Assembly: GCA_905236735.1 (NCBI GenBank)
Contig: CAJOOU010000078.1
Span: 1-15,841 of the forward strand
Direction of reading: 5' to 3'
DNA from: an uncultured Eubacterium sp.
GTDB lineage: Bacteria; Bacillota; Clostridia; Lachnospirales; Lachnospiraceae
DNA length: 15,841 nt
Shown: positions 7,591 to 14,637 of the stretch, piece after piece
How the letters are laid out: the number at the start of each line of letters is the position of its first letter
Numbering within the stretch: the first letter of the stretch is position 1
The notes under the pieces: generated by a model
What the model was told of the DNA's origin: nothing
The model's input: only the letters and a program-made list of their open reading frames with translations
Database searches by the model: none
Position numbers and translations under genes: made by a program

Positions 7591-8835
7591 CTACTTAAAC
7601 TCACTTTCATATTCTAAAAGTCCCTCAATCGGAACTATGATCTGTCCGTTTGATATTTCATAAGGAATAACTATAGGGTTGCACCCACCCTTAAAACCTA
7701 TGGTATTGATGTTCATAACAACATCACAGAGGTTGCATACAACCTGTCCGTCTTTTTCGTAATATCCGGTTTCACCGCATATATCGCAGGCGTCAAGTCC
7801 CACTCCGTAGGATGATGAATTGGGTTTCTTTATGACAATAAATCTGATATCCGTGCCATCTTCCGTAGTATATGCGAATCTGTGAAGATGTCCGTCAGAA
7901 ACAAGTTCAAACGGAACATATACATTCTCATCATCAAAATCCGTCTCTTCTATGGGTGATAATACGACCTCATGGGTATTCATGGCTTCTACGACCGTTA
8001 TATTAAGAACAGATAATACAAAGCATACGCCAAAAGCCACGGACCACCTTCTTATATTCCTTTTGCCCGCCTTTATCCTCCTAAGCTGCGCGGGATTTTC
8101 GTAAGGTTCGTCAAGCTTAAAGCTTTTTACGAAAAGCACTGCCGCGCACAAAGCCACTATTATAAGTGAGAGCGCAAGGAAAAGGTCGCTGTGATTTTTT
8201 ACAAAAACAATATAAGTAAATACGGCGTGATTGGATACTATTATTCTTCTCTGCTGGAGCACAGACAATATACCCGCAACATCTTTAAGACCTATTAACA
8301 AAAACTCCAGGCCAAGCATAAGCTTTATATTTTTTGTTCCTGCCTTTTCTCCGGTGCGTTTTGATGCAAAAAACAAAACCACCGCGAGTATGACTCCAAA
8401 GATAACTCCTATCATATTGACAAGAAAATCCGTTGAAAGGACGGTCTTTTCGGACTGGTATACCTGCTGTGGATATCCGAAAAGGTCGGGAAAGGCTCCG
8501 ATGATAATATCAAGGGAAGCTATCCCCAAAAATATCCATCCCAAAATGCCCGCTTTCTTATCTTTAAACGCATCAAGCGAAAATACCATAAATAATATAA
8601 AGGATATAACACCTGTTATGTATACGACCATATTTAGATTGGCAGAATTTACCATATTGGTGTTATTTTCAAATACAGATATTATAAATGCCGCAATAAA
8701 ACCGGCTATGGTCAGGGCATTAACCGTTATTTTTTCTTTCCGCCTCGCCGCGCCCGTTTTATTTGCAAAAATAAGACCGAGTATTACGGCCGCAGTGACT
8801 ATTGCCCTTGTGGTTAAAATAAGGTATGTAAGCAT
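7591..8835 (-). CDS. DUF2318 Cys-rich membrane protein of the FTR1/P19 iron system
   Basis: A 414-residue protein with two parts. The N-terminal two thirds hold about seven to eight membrane helices, ending near residue 285. The extracytoplasmic tail carries the DUF2318 hallmark: CDICG, then VCNLCDVVMN, then GFKGGCNP (about 350-390), giving two CxxC pairs plus one more cysteine. In family members this tail is thought to hold a metal or Fe-S centre. It is the counterpart of Cj1660 in Campylobacter and of a Fet-cluster gene in E. coli, always next to P19 and FTR1. The cysteines make it a candidate electron or iron handler at the outer face. It has an AGAGGAAA ribosome site and is separated from the P19 gene by 110 bases holding two hairpins. 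Confidence 0.92.
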   Translation of the reverse strand: MLTYLILTTRAIVTAAVILGLIFANKTGAARRKEKITVNALTIAGFIAAFIISVFENNTNMVNSANLNMVVYITGVISFILFMVFSLDAFKDKKAGILGWIFLGIASLDIIIGAFPDLFGYPQQVYQSEKTVLSTDFLVNMIGVIFGVILAVVLFFASKRTGEKAGTKNIKLMLGLEFLLIGLKDVAGILSVLQQRRIIVSNHAVFTYIVFVKNHSDLFLALSLIIVALCAAVLFVKSFKLDEPYENPAQLRRIKAGKRNIRRWSVAFGVCFVLSVLNITVVEAMNTHEVVLSPIEETDFDDENVYVPFELVSDGHLHRFAYTTEDGTDIRFIVIKKPNSSSYGVGLDACDICGETGYYEKDGQVVCNLCDVVMNINTIGFKGGCNPIVIPYEISNGQIIVPIEGLLEYESEFK

Positions 8836-8862
8836 ATTTTCCTCTTTCTTTTAAACGCACTA

Positions 8863-8889
8863 TCACGGCACGCCAAAAGCGCCCCGTGA
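8863..8889 (-). other. Intercistronic hairpin 2 (P19-DUF2318 gap)
   Basis: An imperfect inverted repeat: TCACGG pairs with CCGTGA, a 2x2 internal loop follows, then three more GC pairs close a five-base loop. It lies just before the DUF2318 ribosome site in the transcript. No U-run follows, so it is not a standard terminator. It may affect mRNA stability or translation. Confidence 0.5.
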
Positions 8890-8913
8890 CATGCTAAATA
8901 CCTCTCGGTTTTT

Positions 8914-8935
8914 TCAGTCGCTACATTGCGACTGA
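8914..8935 (-). other. Intercistronic hairpin 1 (just after P19)
   Basis: A perfect 8-bp inverted repeat, TCAGTCGC and GCGACTGA around a six-base loop, ten bases past the P19 stop. On the minus strand it is followed by A residues rather than a U-run, so it does not look like an intrinsic terminator. It may protect the upstream FTR1-P19 mRNA from 3' exonucleases or mark a processing point. Confidence 0.55.
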
Positions 8936-8945
8936 GATAAGATCT

Positions 8946-9581
8946 TTACTCAAGACCCTGGAAATCCCATCCTTCATATGTGTATGAAAGGTTTCCGTCT
9001 GCGAAGTGCTCTGCAAGAGATCCTCCGGGACCTGTGAGGGAATCAGAGTGGATAAGATATCCGTTCTCGCCCGGGCTGTGGACAGTAATGGTAAGGTTGT
9101 ATGTACCCGGATCAAGATTGATGTTTGCTCCGTAGTGAGGACCGTCAGATGCTGCCATTTCCATAAATGTACCTGAAACAACATCATTTCCGTCTGTGTC
9201 TGTAATAGCATAATCTACCGTAAGGTAAGGTACCCAGTCACCAACACCGTATCCAAGGTCATTCTCAAGTGCCGAGATATCAGCCTCGATGTGGATGTCA
9301 TAATCCTCAGCTGTGTATGATGTAGACTCGTTCTCCATCGGTACTGCCTGGAAATAAACTGCTGATAAGTTAAGGAAGTCAAGCTCAACATCCTCAAAGA
9401 TCGGGTTCTCTTCGAAACCGGCGTCTGCGCCGTCGGCTGCAGCATCCTCTTCTACATCAACATCAACCGTCTCTTCGGTTGTTTCTTCATTTGATGCGGA
9501 GCTGTCTGACCCGCATCCGGTAAGAGCCATTGCAGCGATCATGCTCGCTGTAAGTAAAAGTGCCAATGTCCTCTTTTTCAT
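8946..9581 (-). CDS. P19/Tp34-type iron-uptake lipoprotein
   Basis: A 211-residue lipoprotein: signal with lipobox Cys23 (LTGC), a long acidic linker (about 31-60), then a P19/Tp34 immunoglobulin-like domain (about 65-210). Family features are visible: VYFQAVPME (75-83), DIHIEAD (95-101, His97 and Glu99), VGDWVPYL, GTFMEMAASDGPHYG (137-151, Met140/Met142, His149) and TVHSP (His168). In Campylobacter P19 equivalent histidines, a methionine and a glutamate bind copper and iron, and the protein is needed for iron acquisition. Here it is lipid-anchored, as expected in a cell without a periplasm. It has an AAGGAGG ribosome site, lies 66 bases after the FTR1 gene and would feed iron to it. Confidence 0.93.
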   Translation of the reverse strand: MKKRTLALLLTASMIAAMALTGCGSDSSASNEETTEETVDVDVEEDAAADGADAGFEENPIFEDVELDFLNLSAVYFQAVPMENESTSYTAEDYDIHIEADISALENDLGYGVGDWVPYLTVDYAITDTDGNDVVSGTFMEMAASDGPHYGANINLDPGTYNLTITVHSPGENGYLIHSDSLTGPGGSLAEHFADGNLSYTYEGWDFQGLE

Positions 9582-9647
9582 ATTAATATTTCCTCCTTAT
9601 GAAATAAGATATATCTATATGAAGACCTTTCGGCCCGCATATCAAAA

Positions 9648-11426
9648 TTATTCGCCGTATCCGGCTTTTGCAGCCTCTTCGCGAAGCTTTTTGTTCTTTT
9701 TGAGCTGCCATATAAATACTACTATAGTTATGACTAAAAGAATAAGCTGCGGGAATACGGTCTGGTCACACGGGTATATACCAAGTACTTCAAGCACAGA
9801 ATTTGACGGTATCCATGATACGGCAGGCGATGATGTCATTGTAATGACATCTCCTTCTATAAGCTCCTTTATTCCTGCGCCAAGGAATGATATCGACATT
9901 ATAAACATCAGCACGCTTGTGCCAAGGAAAAAGGGTTTGAGCGGTATCCTCAGACTCATAAACCTTATGGCAAGATATACAAACACAAGGCAGATGCAGC
10001 CTATTATAAATCCGAGCCATACCATATTGATGTTTGATCCGGCAAGGAGAGGCTGGTAGAAAAGGATAACCTCAGCGCCCTCTCTGTATACCGCCAAAAA
10101 CGCTGTGAAAGCAAGGGCAAATGCACTGCCTTTTTCCGAGCCTTTTTTAAGCTGGCTCTTTATATAAGCATCCCACGCTTCGGACTCTGATTTTGATACC
10201 ATCCAGTTTGAAACCCAGTACAATACCACAACCGCTATAAGTGCCGTAACACCTTCTATCACTTCCTGCGATGCGCTGTTTGCAAGTTTTAATAGGTTGA
10301 GAGCCCATGCCGACACGAAGCTGAGCAAAATACCGACTATAGCTCCTATATATACCATGCGAAGCTGACGCTTCTTTTCGGCCTCTTCAGTTGTCATCTT
10401 GGTAAGATACGCTATTATGGCGCCGACTACAAGGATAGCCTCAAAACCTTCTCTGAGGATTATGGTAAAGCACGCTATAAATGTAGCAACTCCCGCCGAG
10501 CGTGTGGATGTCTCCGTTCCGTCGTCTGATACTCCGTCAAGCTTGTTGGCGTCCGTGCGGATCATGGTGCGAAGTATATCCACTTCTTTATCAAACTCAT
10601 CTGTCGAGCCGCCGTTTTTGGTCACGGACTTGCAAGCCGAAAACTGCAGCTCCACCTCGGATTTTCTTGCTCCGGAAATATATCCCATGGCATTTCTTTC
10701 AAATCCTGTGGTCTCATAATATCCGTAGTATCCGTCGTTTACGCAGTTATACGCGCCCTCGGCGTCACCTTCGGCATATTTTTCTTTGGCAGCTTTAAAT
10801 ACCTCCGACATGGCGTCGGCAACATCATTCCATTTTTCAACTGTCTCGGAAAGACCTGCAGCCGCCGTATATTCAGCCCAAGTGGAATAGTACTGCTCGG
10901 CAAAAAGCTCTGTTGCCGCCGTATCCGTCTCTTCTATTATATCTACTTCTTCTTCGACTCCGTCGAGCTTGTTTGCCGATACCCTGAGGTCTGCCACAAG
11001 GACATCCGCAGCAGTCTGAAGGTCATCCGAAGAACCTGAGTCTCTTATTATGGAATTGCACTCCGCAAAATCCGATTCGACTGTTTTCTTGCTGGCACTC
11101 GGAAGTGACTTTTGCATCTCTATCTTAAGTCCCGATTTTCCCCAGTAGCTGTTTTTGGCAACGCTTATCATATCAAGCGCTCCGTCGGCGTCTCCGCCCT
11201 CATATGTGCTTACGACATTTCCCATAACGGATTCTATGGCATCTACCACTTCATTCCATGTATAGGAAGTAAGTCCGGCAGCGTCCGCATAGGAATTCCA
11301 TGAATCATAGTAGTCATCCGCAAAAACATTTAAAACTCCAATATTTAAGCACATCAATAATGCAAGCATAAAAGCTGCAGACTTTATTGATATGTTTCTC
11401 AAAGAGCCATTTAATTTATTCATCAT
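9648..11426 (-). CDS. FTR1-family high-affinity iron permease with duplicated outer domain
   Basis: A 592-residue protein. A signal sequence (about 16-36) is followed by two similar extracytoplasmic domains of about 120 residues (37-157 and 177-299), then a seven-helix FTR1 permease domain (from about 311). The iron-path motifs REGFE (325-329) and REGAE (448-452) are both intact. These motifs carry iron through the membrane in Ftr1, EfeU and FetM; the domain layout with an outer N-terminal extension matches Campylobacter Cj1658. The start is ambiguous among GTG at 11429 and ATGs at 11426 and 11423; the ATGs fit the AAAGAG ribosome site better. As first gene of the minus-strand operon it lies next to a promoter and operator. 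Partner of P19 and the Cys-rich membrane protein. Confidence 0.95.
   Translation of the reverse strand: MMNKLNGSLRNISIKSAAFMLALLMCLNIGVLNVFADDYYDSWNSYADAAGLTSYTWNEVVDAIESVMGNVVSTYEGGDADGALDMISVAKNSYWGKSGLKIEMQKSLPSASKKTVESDFAECNSIIRDSGSSDDLQTAADVLVADLRVSANKLDGVEEEVDIIEETDTAATELFAEQYYSTWAEYTAAAGLSETVEKWNDVADAMSEVFKAAKEKYAEGDAEGAYNCVNDGYYGYYETTGFERNAMGYISGARKSEVELQFSACKSVTKNGGSTDEFDKEVDILRTMIRTDANKLDGVSDDGTETSTRSAGVATFIACFTIILREGFEAILVVGAIIAYLTKMTTEEAEKKRQLRMVYIGAIVGILLSFVSAWALNLLKLANSASQEVIEGVTALIAVVVLYWVSNWMVSKSESEAWDAYIKSQLKKGSEKGSAFALAFTAFLAVYREGAEVILFYQPLLAGSNINMVWLGFIIGCICLVFVYLAIRFMSLRIPLKPFFLGTSVLMFIMSISFLGAGIKELIEGDVITMTSSPAVSWIPSNSVLEVLGIYPCDQTVFPQLILLVITIVVFIWQLKKNKKLREEAAKAGYGE
10530..11318 (-). 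repeat. Internal tandem duplication in the FTR1 outer region
   Basis: Unit 1 (10956-11318) and unit 2 (10530-10898) encode similar domains. Both begin with a YY-x-x-W-x-x-Y-x-x-A-A-G-L pattern, share a WN-(E/D)-V-x-(D/A)-A core and a G-D-A-(D/E)-G-A-x-(D/N) turn, and end in (S/T)-x-A-N-K-L-D-G-V. The units are diverged, so the duplication is old. Both keep acidic residues that could bind iron. Confidence 0.85.
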
Positions 11427-11451
11427 CACATCTCTTTTCCATATTTTTTAA

Positions 11452-11465
11452 TTAGTTACGACTAA
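11452..11465. promoter_or_regulatory. DtxR-type operator A (FTR1 operon)
   Basis: A palindrome TTAG-TTACGA-CTAA that overlaps the predicted start point of the FTR1 promoter. A further TTAG at 11472-11475 continues the pattern at ten-base spacing. TTAG-N6-CTAA is also the core of the classical DtxR box. The same element recurs at 11584 and 11933. Confidence 0.7.
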
Positions 11466-11468
11466 CCG

Positions 11469-11497
11469 ATTTTAGCACAATATGTAGTTAATGTAAA
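11469..11497 (-). promoter_or_regulatory. Sigma-A-type promoter of the FTR1 iron operon
   Basis: Reading the minus strand, the -35 is TTTACA (11492-11497), followed by a 17-base spacer and the -10 TAAAAT (11469-11474). The start point would be near 11462, inside operator A, about 35 bases before the FTR1 start codon. Confidence 0.7.
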
Positions 11498-11546
11498 CCT
11501 GATTACAAACATTTTATTGATGTTTTTTTATCATTAACCGATGTTG

Positions 11547-11575
11547 TTGACATTTATTCTCATAAAGTATATAAT
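11547..11575 (+). promoter_or_regulatory. Consensus sigma-A-type promoter of feoA
   Basis: A perfect TTGACA (11547-11552), a 17-base spacer and a perfect TATAAT (11570-11575). The predicted start point near 11582 sits directly before operator B. Such a strong promoter implies control by repression. Confidence 0.85.
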
Positions 11576-11583
11576 GGCTGAGA

Positions 11584-11597
11584 TTAGAAAAACCTAA
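11584..11597. promoter_or_regulatory. DtxR-type operator B (feoA)
   Basis: TTAG-AAAAAC-CTAA, located at about +2 to +16 of the feoA transcript. The position is ideal for a repressor blocking initiation or escape. The outer bases (ATTAG and CTAAC) match operator A. Confidence 0.7.
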
Positions 11598-11627
11598 CTA
11601 TATTATATTTCATTTGAGAGGAAATTT

Positions 11628-11843
11628 ATGACACTTAACGAAGCAGTGCTCGGCAAAGAGTATATCATTAAATCGGTAAATACCGAGGGTGATGAAGAAA
11701 TCGAAAGCTTTTTATTTTCGCTCGGCTGCTACAGCGGCGAAACCATTACGGTGGTAGATAAAAAGACAAATCTCGTAGTGTCCATCAAGGATGCAAGATA
11801 CAACATCGACCCGGATCTTGCCGGTGCCATAGAAATTGAATAA
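11628..11843 (+). CDS. feoA: FeoA ferrous iron transport accessory protein
   Basis: A 71-residue SH3-like FeoA protein. The N-terminal LGKEYIIKSV strand, the central LFSLGCYSGETITVV segment and the C-terminal VSIKDARYNIDPDLAGAIEI match the family, whose members are small cytosolic partners that help FeoB transport Fe(II). The length is normal. The start is ATG six bases after GAGAGG. It lies 45 bases downstream of the predicted transcription start, under a consensus promoter with a DtxR-type operator. feoB follows after a 141-base gap carrying another copy of the operator, so feoB may be both cotranscribed and separately controlled. Confidence 0.95.
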   Translation: MTLNEAVLGKEYIIKSVNTEGDEEIESFLFSLGCYSGETITVVDKKTNLVVSIKDARYNIDPDLAGAIEIE

Positions 11844-11889
11844 GGTTTTTGCCTTAATTTAGACTGTGCAATATATATGCCTGTAATAT

Positions 11890-11918
11890 GTGACTAAAGT
11901 CAGATTTACCGGCATTAT
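11890..11918 (+). promoter_or_regulatory. Possible weak promoter for feoB
   Basis: GTGACT (11890-11895), a 17-base spacer and CATTAT (11913-11918), each four of six matches to consensus. It is supported mainly by the operator just downstream, at 11933. It could equally be chance in an AT-rich gap. Confidence 0.3.
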
Positions 11919-11932
11919 ATTTTGCCAGATAG

Positions 11933-11946
11933 TTAGGTTTTGCTAA
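11933..11946. promoter_or_regulatory. DtxR-type operator C (feoB)
   Basis: TTAG-GTTTTG-CTAA, extended by one more matching pair (G at 11932 and C at 11947). It lies 38 bases before the feoB start codon, inside the feoA-feoB gap. Third copy of the element in the window. Confidence 0.65.
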
Positions 11947-11984
11947 CAAAAGTAAGTATACTAATGTGTAAGGAGGAATTCGTT

Positions 11985-13976
11985 ATGAGAATTGCGCTTA
12001 CCGGTAATCCGAATAGTGGTAAGACTACTATGTATAACGCATTAACAGGACGAAGTGAGAAAATCGGTAACTGGGCAGGTGTTACCGTGGACAAAAAAGA
12101 AAGTCCAATCAAGAAGGCATACAACGACTCTGCCAAGGAACTTATAGCAGTCGACCTTCCGGGTGCATATTCAATGTCACCATTTACATCTGAGGAAAGC
12201 ATTACAAGCGGATATGTAAAGAATGAGCATCCCGATGCCATTATCAACATTGTCGATGCAACAAACCTCAGTCGAAGCCTCTTTTTCACCACTCAGCTTT
12301 TAGAGCTCGGTATTCCGGTGGTCGTGGCTTTGAATAAAAACGATGTCAACGACAAAAAAGGCAATAAGATTGACGAAGCAAAGCTTTCGGAAAAACTCGG
12401 CTGTCCTGTAATCAAAACAGTATCTATTACAGATACAGGTCTTAGCGAAGTGGTAAAAGCTGCTGCAAAGCTTGAAGGACAGACTCAGAAAGCGCCTTAT
12501 GTTCAGGGTGATATAGACCTCACCGATAAAGCTGCTGTAGAGGCAGCCGACAGAAAGCGTTTCGACTTTGTAAACGGTATCGTTAAAGAAGTAGAAAACC
12601 GCAAGGTTCTCACCAAAGACAAAACAACAGGTGATGCTATAGATAAGGTAATTACAAATCCTGTTCTCGGTATCATCATCTTCGCAGCAATAATGTGGGT
12701 AGTATTTTATGTATCACAGTCAACATTAGGTACATGGCTTGCAGATATCCTCGTAGGCTGGATAGAAGCCTTCCAGGGCTGGGTAGGCGATATGATGGCG
12801 GATGCCAATCCTCTCCTCTATGCCCTCCTTGTTGACGGTATTATAGGTGGTGTAGGTGCCGTTGTAGGTTTCCTTCCTCTCGTTATGGTTATGTACTTCC
12901 TCATTGCCCTCCTCGAGGACTGCGGATATATGTCAAGAGCCACAGTTGTACTTGACCCGATATTCAAGCGTGTAGGACTTTCAGGTAAATCCGTTATTCC
13001 TATGATTATCGGTACAGGTTGCGGTATCCCGGCTATCATGTCATGCCGTACCATCCGTAACGAAAGAGAACGCCGTTCAACAGCCATGCTCGCAACATTT
13101 ATGCCTTGCGGAGCCAAGCTCCCTGTTATCGCTCTTTTCGCAGGTGCGTTCTTCCCTGAATCAAAATGGGTAAGCTTCATCTGCTATATGGTAGGTATCG
13201 TGCTCATCCTTTTAGGATCACTCCTTATCAAAGCTATCACAGGTATGAAGTACAGAAAATCATTCTTCATCATTGAGCTTCCTGAATACAAGGTTCCAAG
13301 CCTTGGATTCGCTGCAAAGTCAATGCTTGAAAGAGGTAAGGCTTACATCATCAAAGCCGGTACCATCATCCTTGTGTGCAACACCGTTGTACAGATTATG
13401 CAGACATTCAACTGGAGCTTCCAGGTTGTTGAAGAGGGAATGGAGGATAGTTCAATCCTCGCAAGTATTGCAGGACCGTTCTCTTATCTCCTTATCCCGG
13501 TTGTAGGTATTGCCAGCTGGCAGCTTGCTGCAGCAGCAATCACAGGCTTTATCGCAAAAGAGAATGTCGTTGGTACAATAGCAACAGTTTACGCTATTAC
13601 AAACTTTATCGACACAGAAGAACTTGAACTCATCGGCGAAGGTAACGCAGTAGCCGTAGCTATGGGTATAACAAAGGTAGCAGCCCTTGCTTATCTTATG
13701 TTCAACCTTTACACACCGCCTTGCTTTGCGGCCTTAGGTGCCATGAACTCAGAAATGAAGTCAGCTAAATGGCTCTGGGGCGCAATCGGACTCCAGCTTT
13801 CAACAGGATTTATTGTAGGTTTCCTTGTATACCAGATTGGTACAATAATCACAACAGGTTCTGTAGGTGCAGGATTTGTCGGAGGCCTTGTATTTATAAT
13901 AATTTTCGCAGCCATCGTAACAATGATGATCAGAAACACAAATAAGCAGATGGCTTTAGAGTACAAACTCGATTAA
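11985..13976 (+). CDS. feoB: FeoB ferrous iron transporter
   Basis: A 663-residue GTPase-permease that imports Fe(II). The N-terminal G domain has G1 GNPNSGKTT (7-15), the G2 threonine in WAGVTVDKK, G3 DLPGAYS (57-63) and G4 NKND (117-120), followed by a helical linker. The membrane part holds the paired gate motifs: GTGCGIPAIMSCRT and later MPCGAKLPVIALFAG, with the conserved ERERR stretch between them. The C-terminal helices end with a short tail lacking the extra Cys-rich region of some FeoB proteins; the next small gene supplies one. The start is ATG at 11985, eight bases after a perfect AAGGAGG; an in-frame TTG at 11940 lies within the operator and is rejected. Under iron limitation feoA and feoB should be derepressed together with the FTR1 system. 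Confidence 0.98.
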   Translation: MRIALTGNPNSGKTTMYNALTGRSEKIGNWAGVTVDKKESPIKKAYNDSAKELIAVDLPGAYSMSPFTSEESITSGYVKNEHPDAIINIVDATNLSRSLFFTTQLLELGIPVVVALNKNDVNDKKGNKIDEAKLSEKLGCPVIKTVSITDTGLSEVVKAAAKLEGQTQKAPYVQGDIDLTDKAAVEAADRKRFDFVNGIVKEVENRKVLTKDKTTGDAIDKVITNPVLGIIIFAAIMWVVFYVSQSTLGTWLADILVGWIEAFQGWVGDMMADANPLLYALLVDGIIGGVGAVVGFLPLVMVMYFLIALLEDCGYMSRATVVLDPIFKRVGLSGKSVIPMIIGTGCGIPAIMSCRTIRNERERRSTAMLATFMPCGAKLPVIALFAGAFFPESKWVSFICYMVGIVLILLGSLLIKAITGMKYRKSFFIIELPEYKVPSLGFAAKSMLERGKAYIIKAGTIILVCNTVVQIMQTFNWSFQVVEEGMEDSSILASIAGPFSYLLIPVVGIASWQLAAAAITGFIAKENVVGTIATVYAITNFIDTEELELIGEGNAVAVAMGITKVAALAYLMFNLYTPPCFAALGAMNSEMKSAKWLWGAIGLQLSTGFIVGFLVYQIGTIITTGSVGAGFVGGLVFIIIFAAIVTMMIRNTNKQMALEYKLD

Positions 13977-13995
13977 TCAATACGGAGGCGCATAT

Positions 13996-14148
13996 ATGAT
14001 TACAAATGTCATTGCCGCAATTATTATTTTGTTTATAGTCGGCGGCGCAAGTATATACATATACAAAGAAAAGAAAAAGGGCACCAAATGCATAGGCTGC
14101 CCAATGGCAGGAAATTGCGCCTCGCATTCGCATAAAAAAGCTTGCTAA
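13996..14148 (+). CDS. FeoB-associated Cys-rich membrane protein
   Basis: A 50-residue protein. One membrane helix (about 4-22) is followed by a basic stretch (KEKKKG) and a cysteine-rich tail with CIGCP (32-36), Cys41, two histidines and a terminal cysteine. This matches the small FeoB-associated proteins found after feoB in many Firmicutes, thought to help iron handling or FeoB assembly at the cytosolic face. The ATG follows CGGAGG at a normal distance, 19 bases after the feoB stop. A strong terminator follows, so this is probably the last gene of the main feo transcript. Confidence 0.9.
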   Translation: MITNVIAAIIILFIVGGASIYIYKEKKKGTKCIGCPMAGNCASHSHKKAC

Positions 14149-14161
14149 AAGCAAAAATTTT

Positions 14162-14200
14162 CAGGCAGTTGCCGCGGCGCCGGCAGCTGCCTGTTTTTTT
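14162..14200 (+). terminator. Strong intrinsic terminator after the feo genes
   Basis: A 13-bp stem (14162-14174 with 14181-14193, one G-U pair) around a six-base loop, followed by seven T residues (14194-14200). The ribosome site of the next gene begins two bases later, so read-through would be needed to express that gene from the feo promoter. Confidence 0.92.
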
Positions 14201-14214
14201 CAAGGAGGAATACT

Positions 14215-14577
14215 ATGCAAAACGCTGTAATTATTGTTATTCTTATAGTAATACTCATCCCTGCCGTAAAAAGCACCATTACCCATTTAAAAGGTGAAGG
14301 AGCCTGCTGCGGCGGTCCCAAAGAAACTCCCGTCAAAAAAAAGATAGCAGGTAAACCTCTAAAAACCCTGCTGGTCCACATAGAAGGTATGCAGTGTGAC
14401 AACTGCAAAAACAGGATAGAAAGACATCTCGACGATATCGACGGAGTCGTAGCAAAGGTAAAGCTTTCAAGAAAGACGGCAAAGGTTATGCTCTATAAGG
14501 AAACAGACGAGGACCTTATAAAAGAGACAATAGAAAAGCTGGATTTTACTGTGACAGGCATTGAAGTACTTTCTTGA
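14215..14577 (+). CDS. Membrane-anchored heavy-metal-associated (HMA) domain protein
   Basis: A 120-residue protein. An N-terminal membrane helix (about 3-18) is followed by a short ACCGGP segment (Cys31 and Cys32) and a C-terminal HMA ferredoxin-like domain (about 49-118) with the metal-binding GMQCDNC motif (Cys61 and Cys64). Such domains bind copper or other soft metals and pass them between partners. Proteins of this shape often follow feoB in Clostridia, which hints at a role in metal handling linked to iron import, though the metal is unknown. The ATG follows AAGGAGG by six bases. A strong terminator stands directly before the ribosome site, and no separate promoter was seen, so expression is expected to be low or dependent on read-through. 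Confidence 0.9.
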   Translation: MQNAVIIVILIVILIPAVKSTITHLKGEGACCGGPKETPVKKKIAGKPLKTLLVHIEGMQCDNCKNRIERHLDDIDGVVAKVKLSRKTAKVMLYKETDEDLIKETIEKLDFTVTGIEVLS

Positions 14578-14602
14578 TACGGAGGTTTTTTTACTGTATA
14601 CT
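14574..14602 (+). promoter_or_regulatory. Promoter of the DUF1836 gene
   Basis: TTGATA (14574-14579), a 17-base spacer and TATACT (14597-14602), each five of six matches to consensus. The -35 overlaps the stop codon of the HMA gene. The start point would be near 14609, about 30 bases before the DUF1836 start codon. Confidence 0.55.
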
Positions 14603-14637
14603 GATTTATACATAATTTTTTAGAAAAGAGACGAGCA

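Noticed and set aside
8914..8935. Intrinsic terminator after P19
   Set aside because: The stem is good, but on the transcribed strand it is followed by A residues rather than U residues.
11430..11627. Fur box in the divergent control region
   Set aside because: No convincing GATAAT-type 19-base inverted repeat was seen, whereas the DtxR-type palindrome occurs at both promoters.
11841..11856. Terminator after feoA
   Set aside because: TAAGG and CCTTA form only a 5-bp stem with no T-run after it.
11940..11984. Longer FeoB starting at TTG 11940
   Set aside because: It has no ribosome site and lies within operator C. The ATG at 11985 has a perfect AAGGAGG and gives the normal FeoB N-terminus.
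14578..14620. Small gene after the TACGGAGG sequence following the HMA gene
   Set aside because: The only start in range is a CTG giving nine codons. The GGAGG falls in the spacer of a good promoter and is probably chance.
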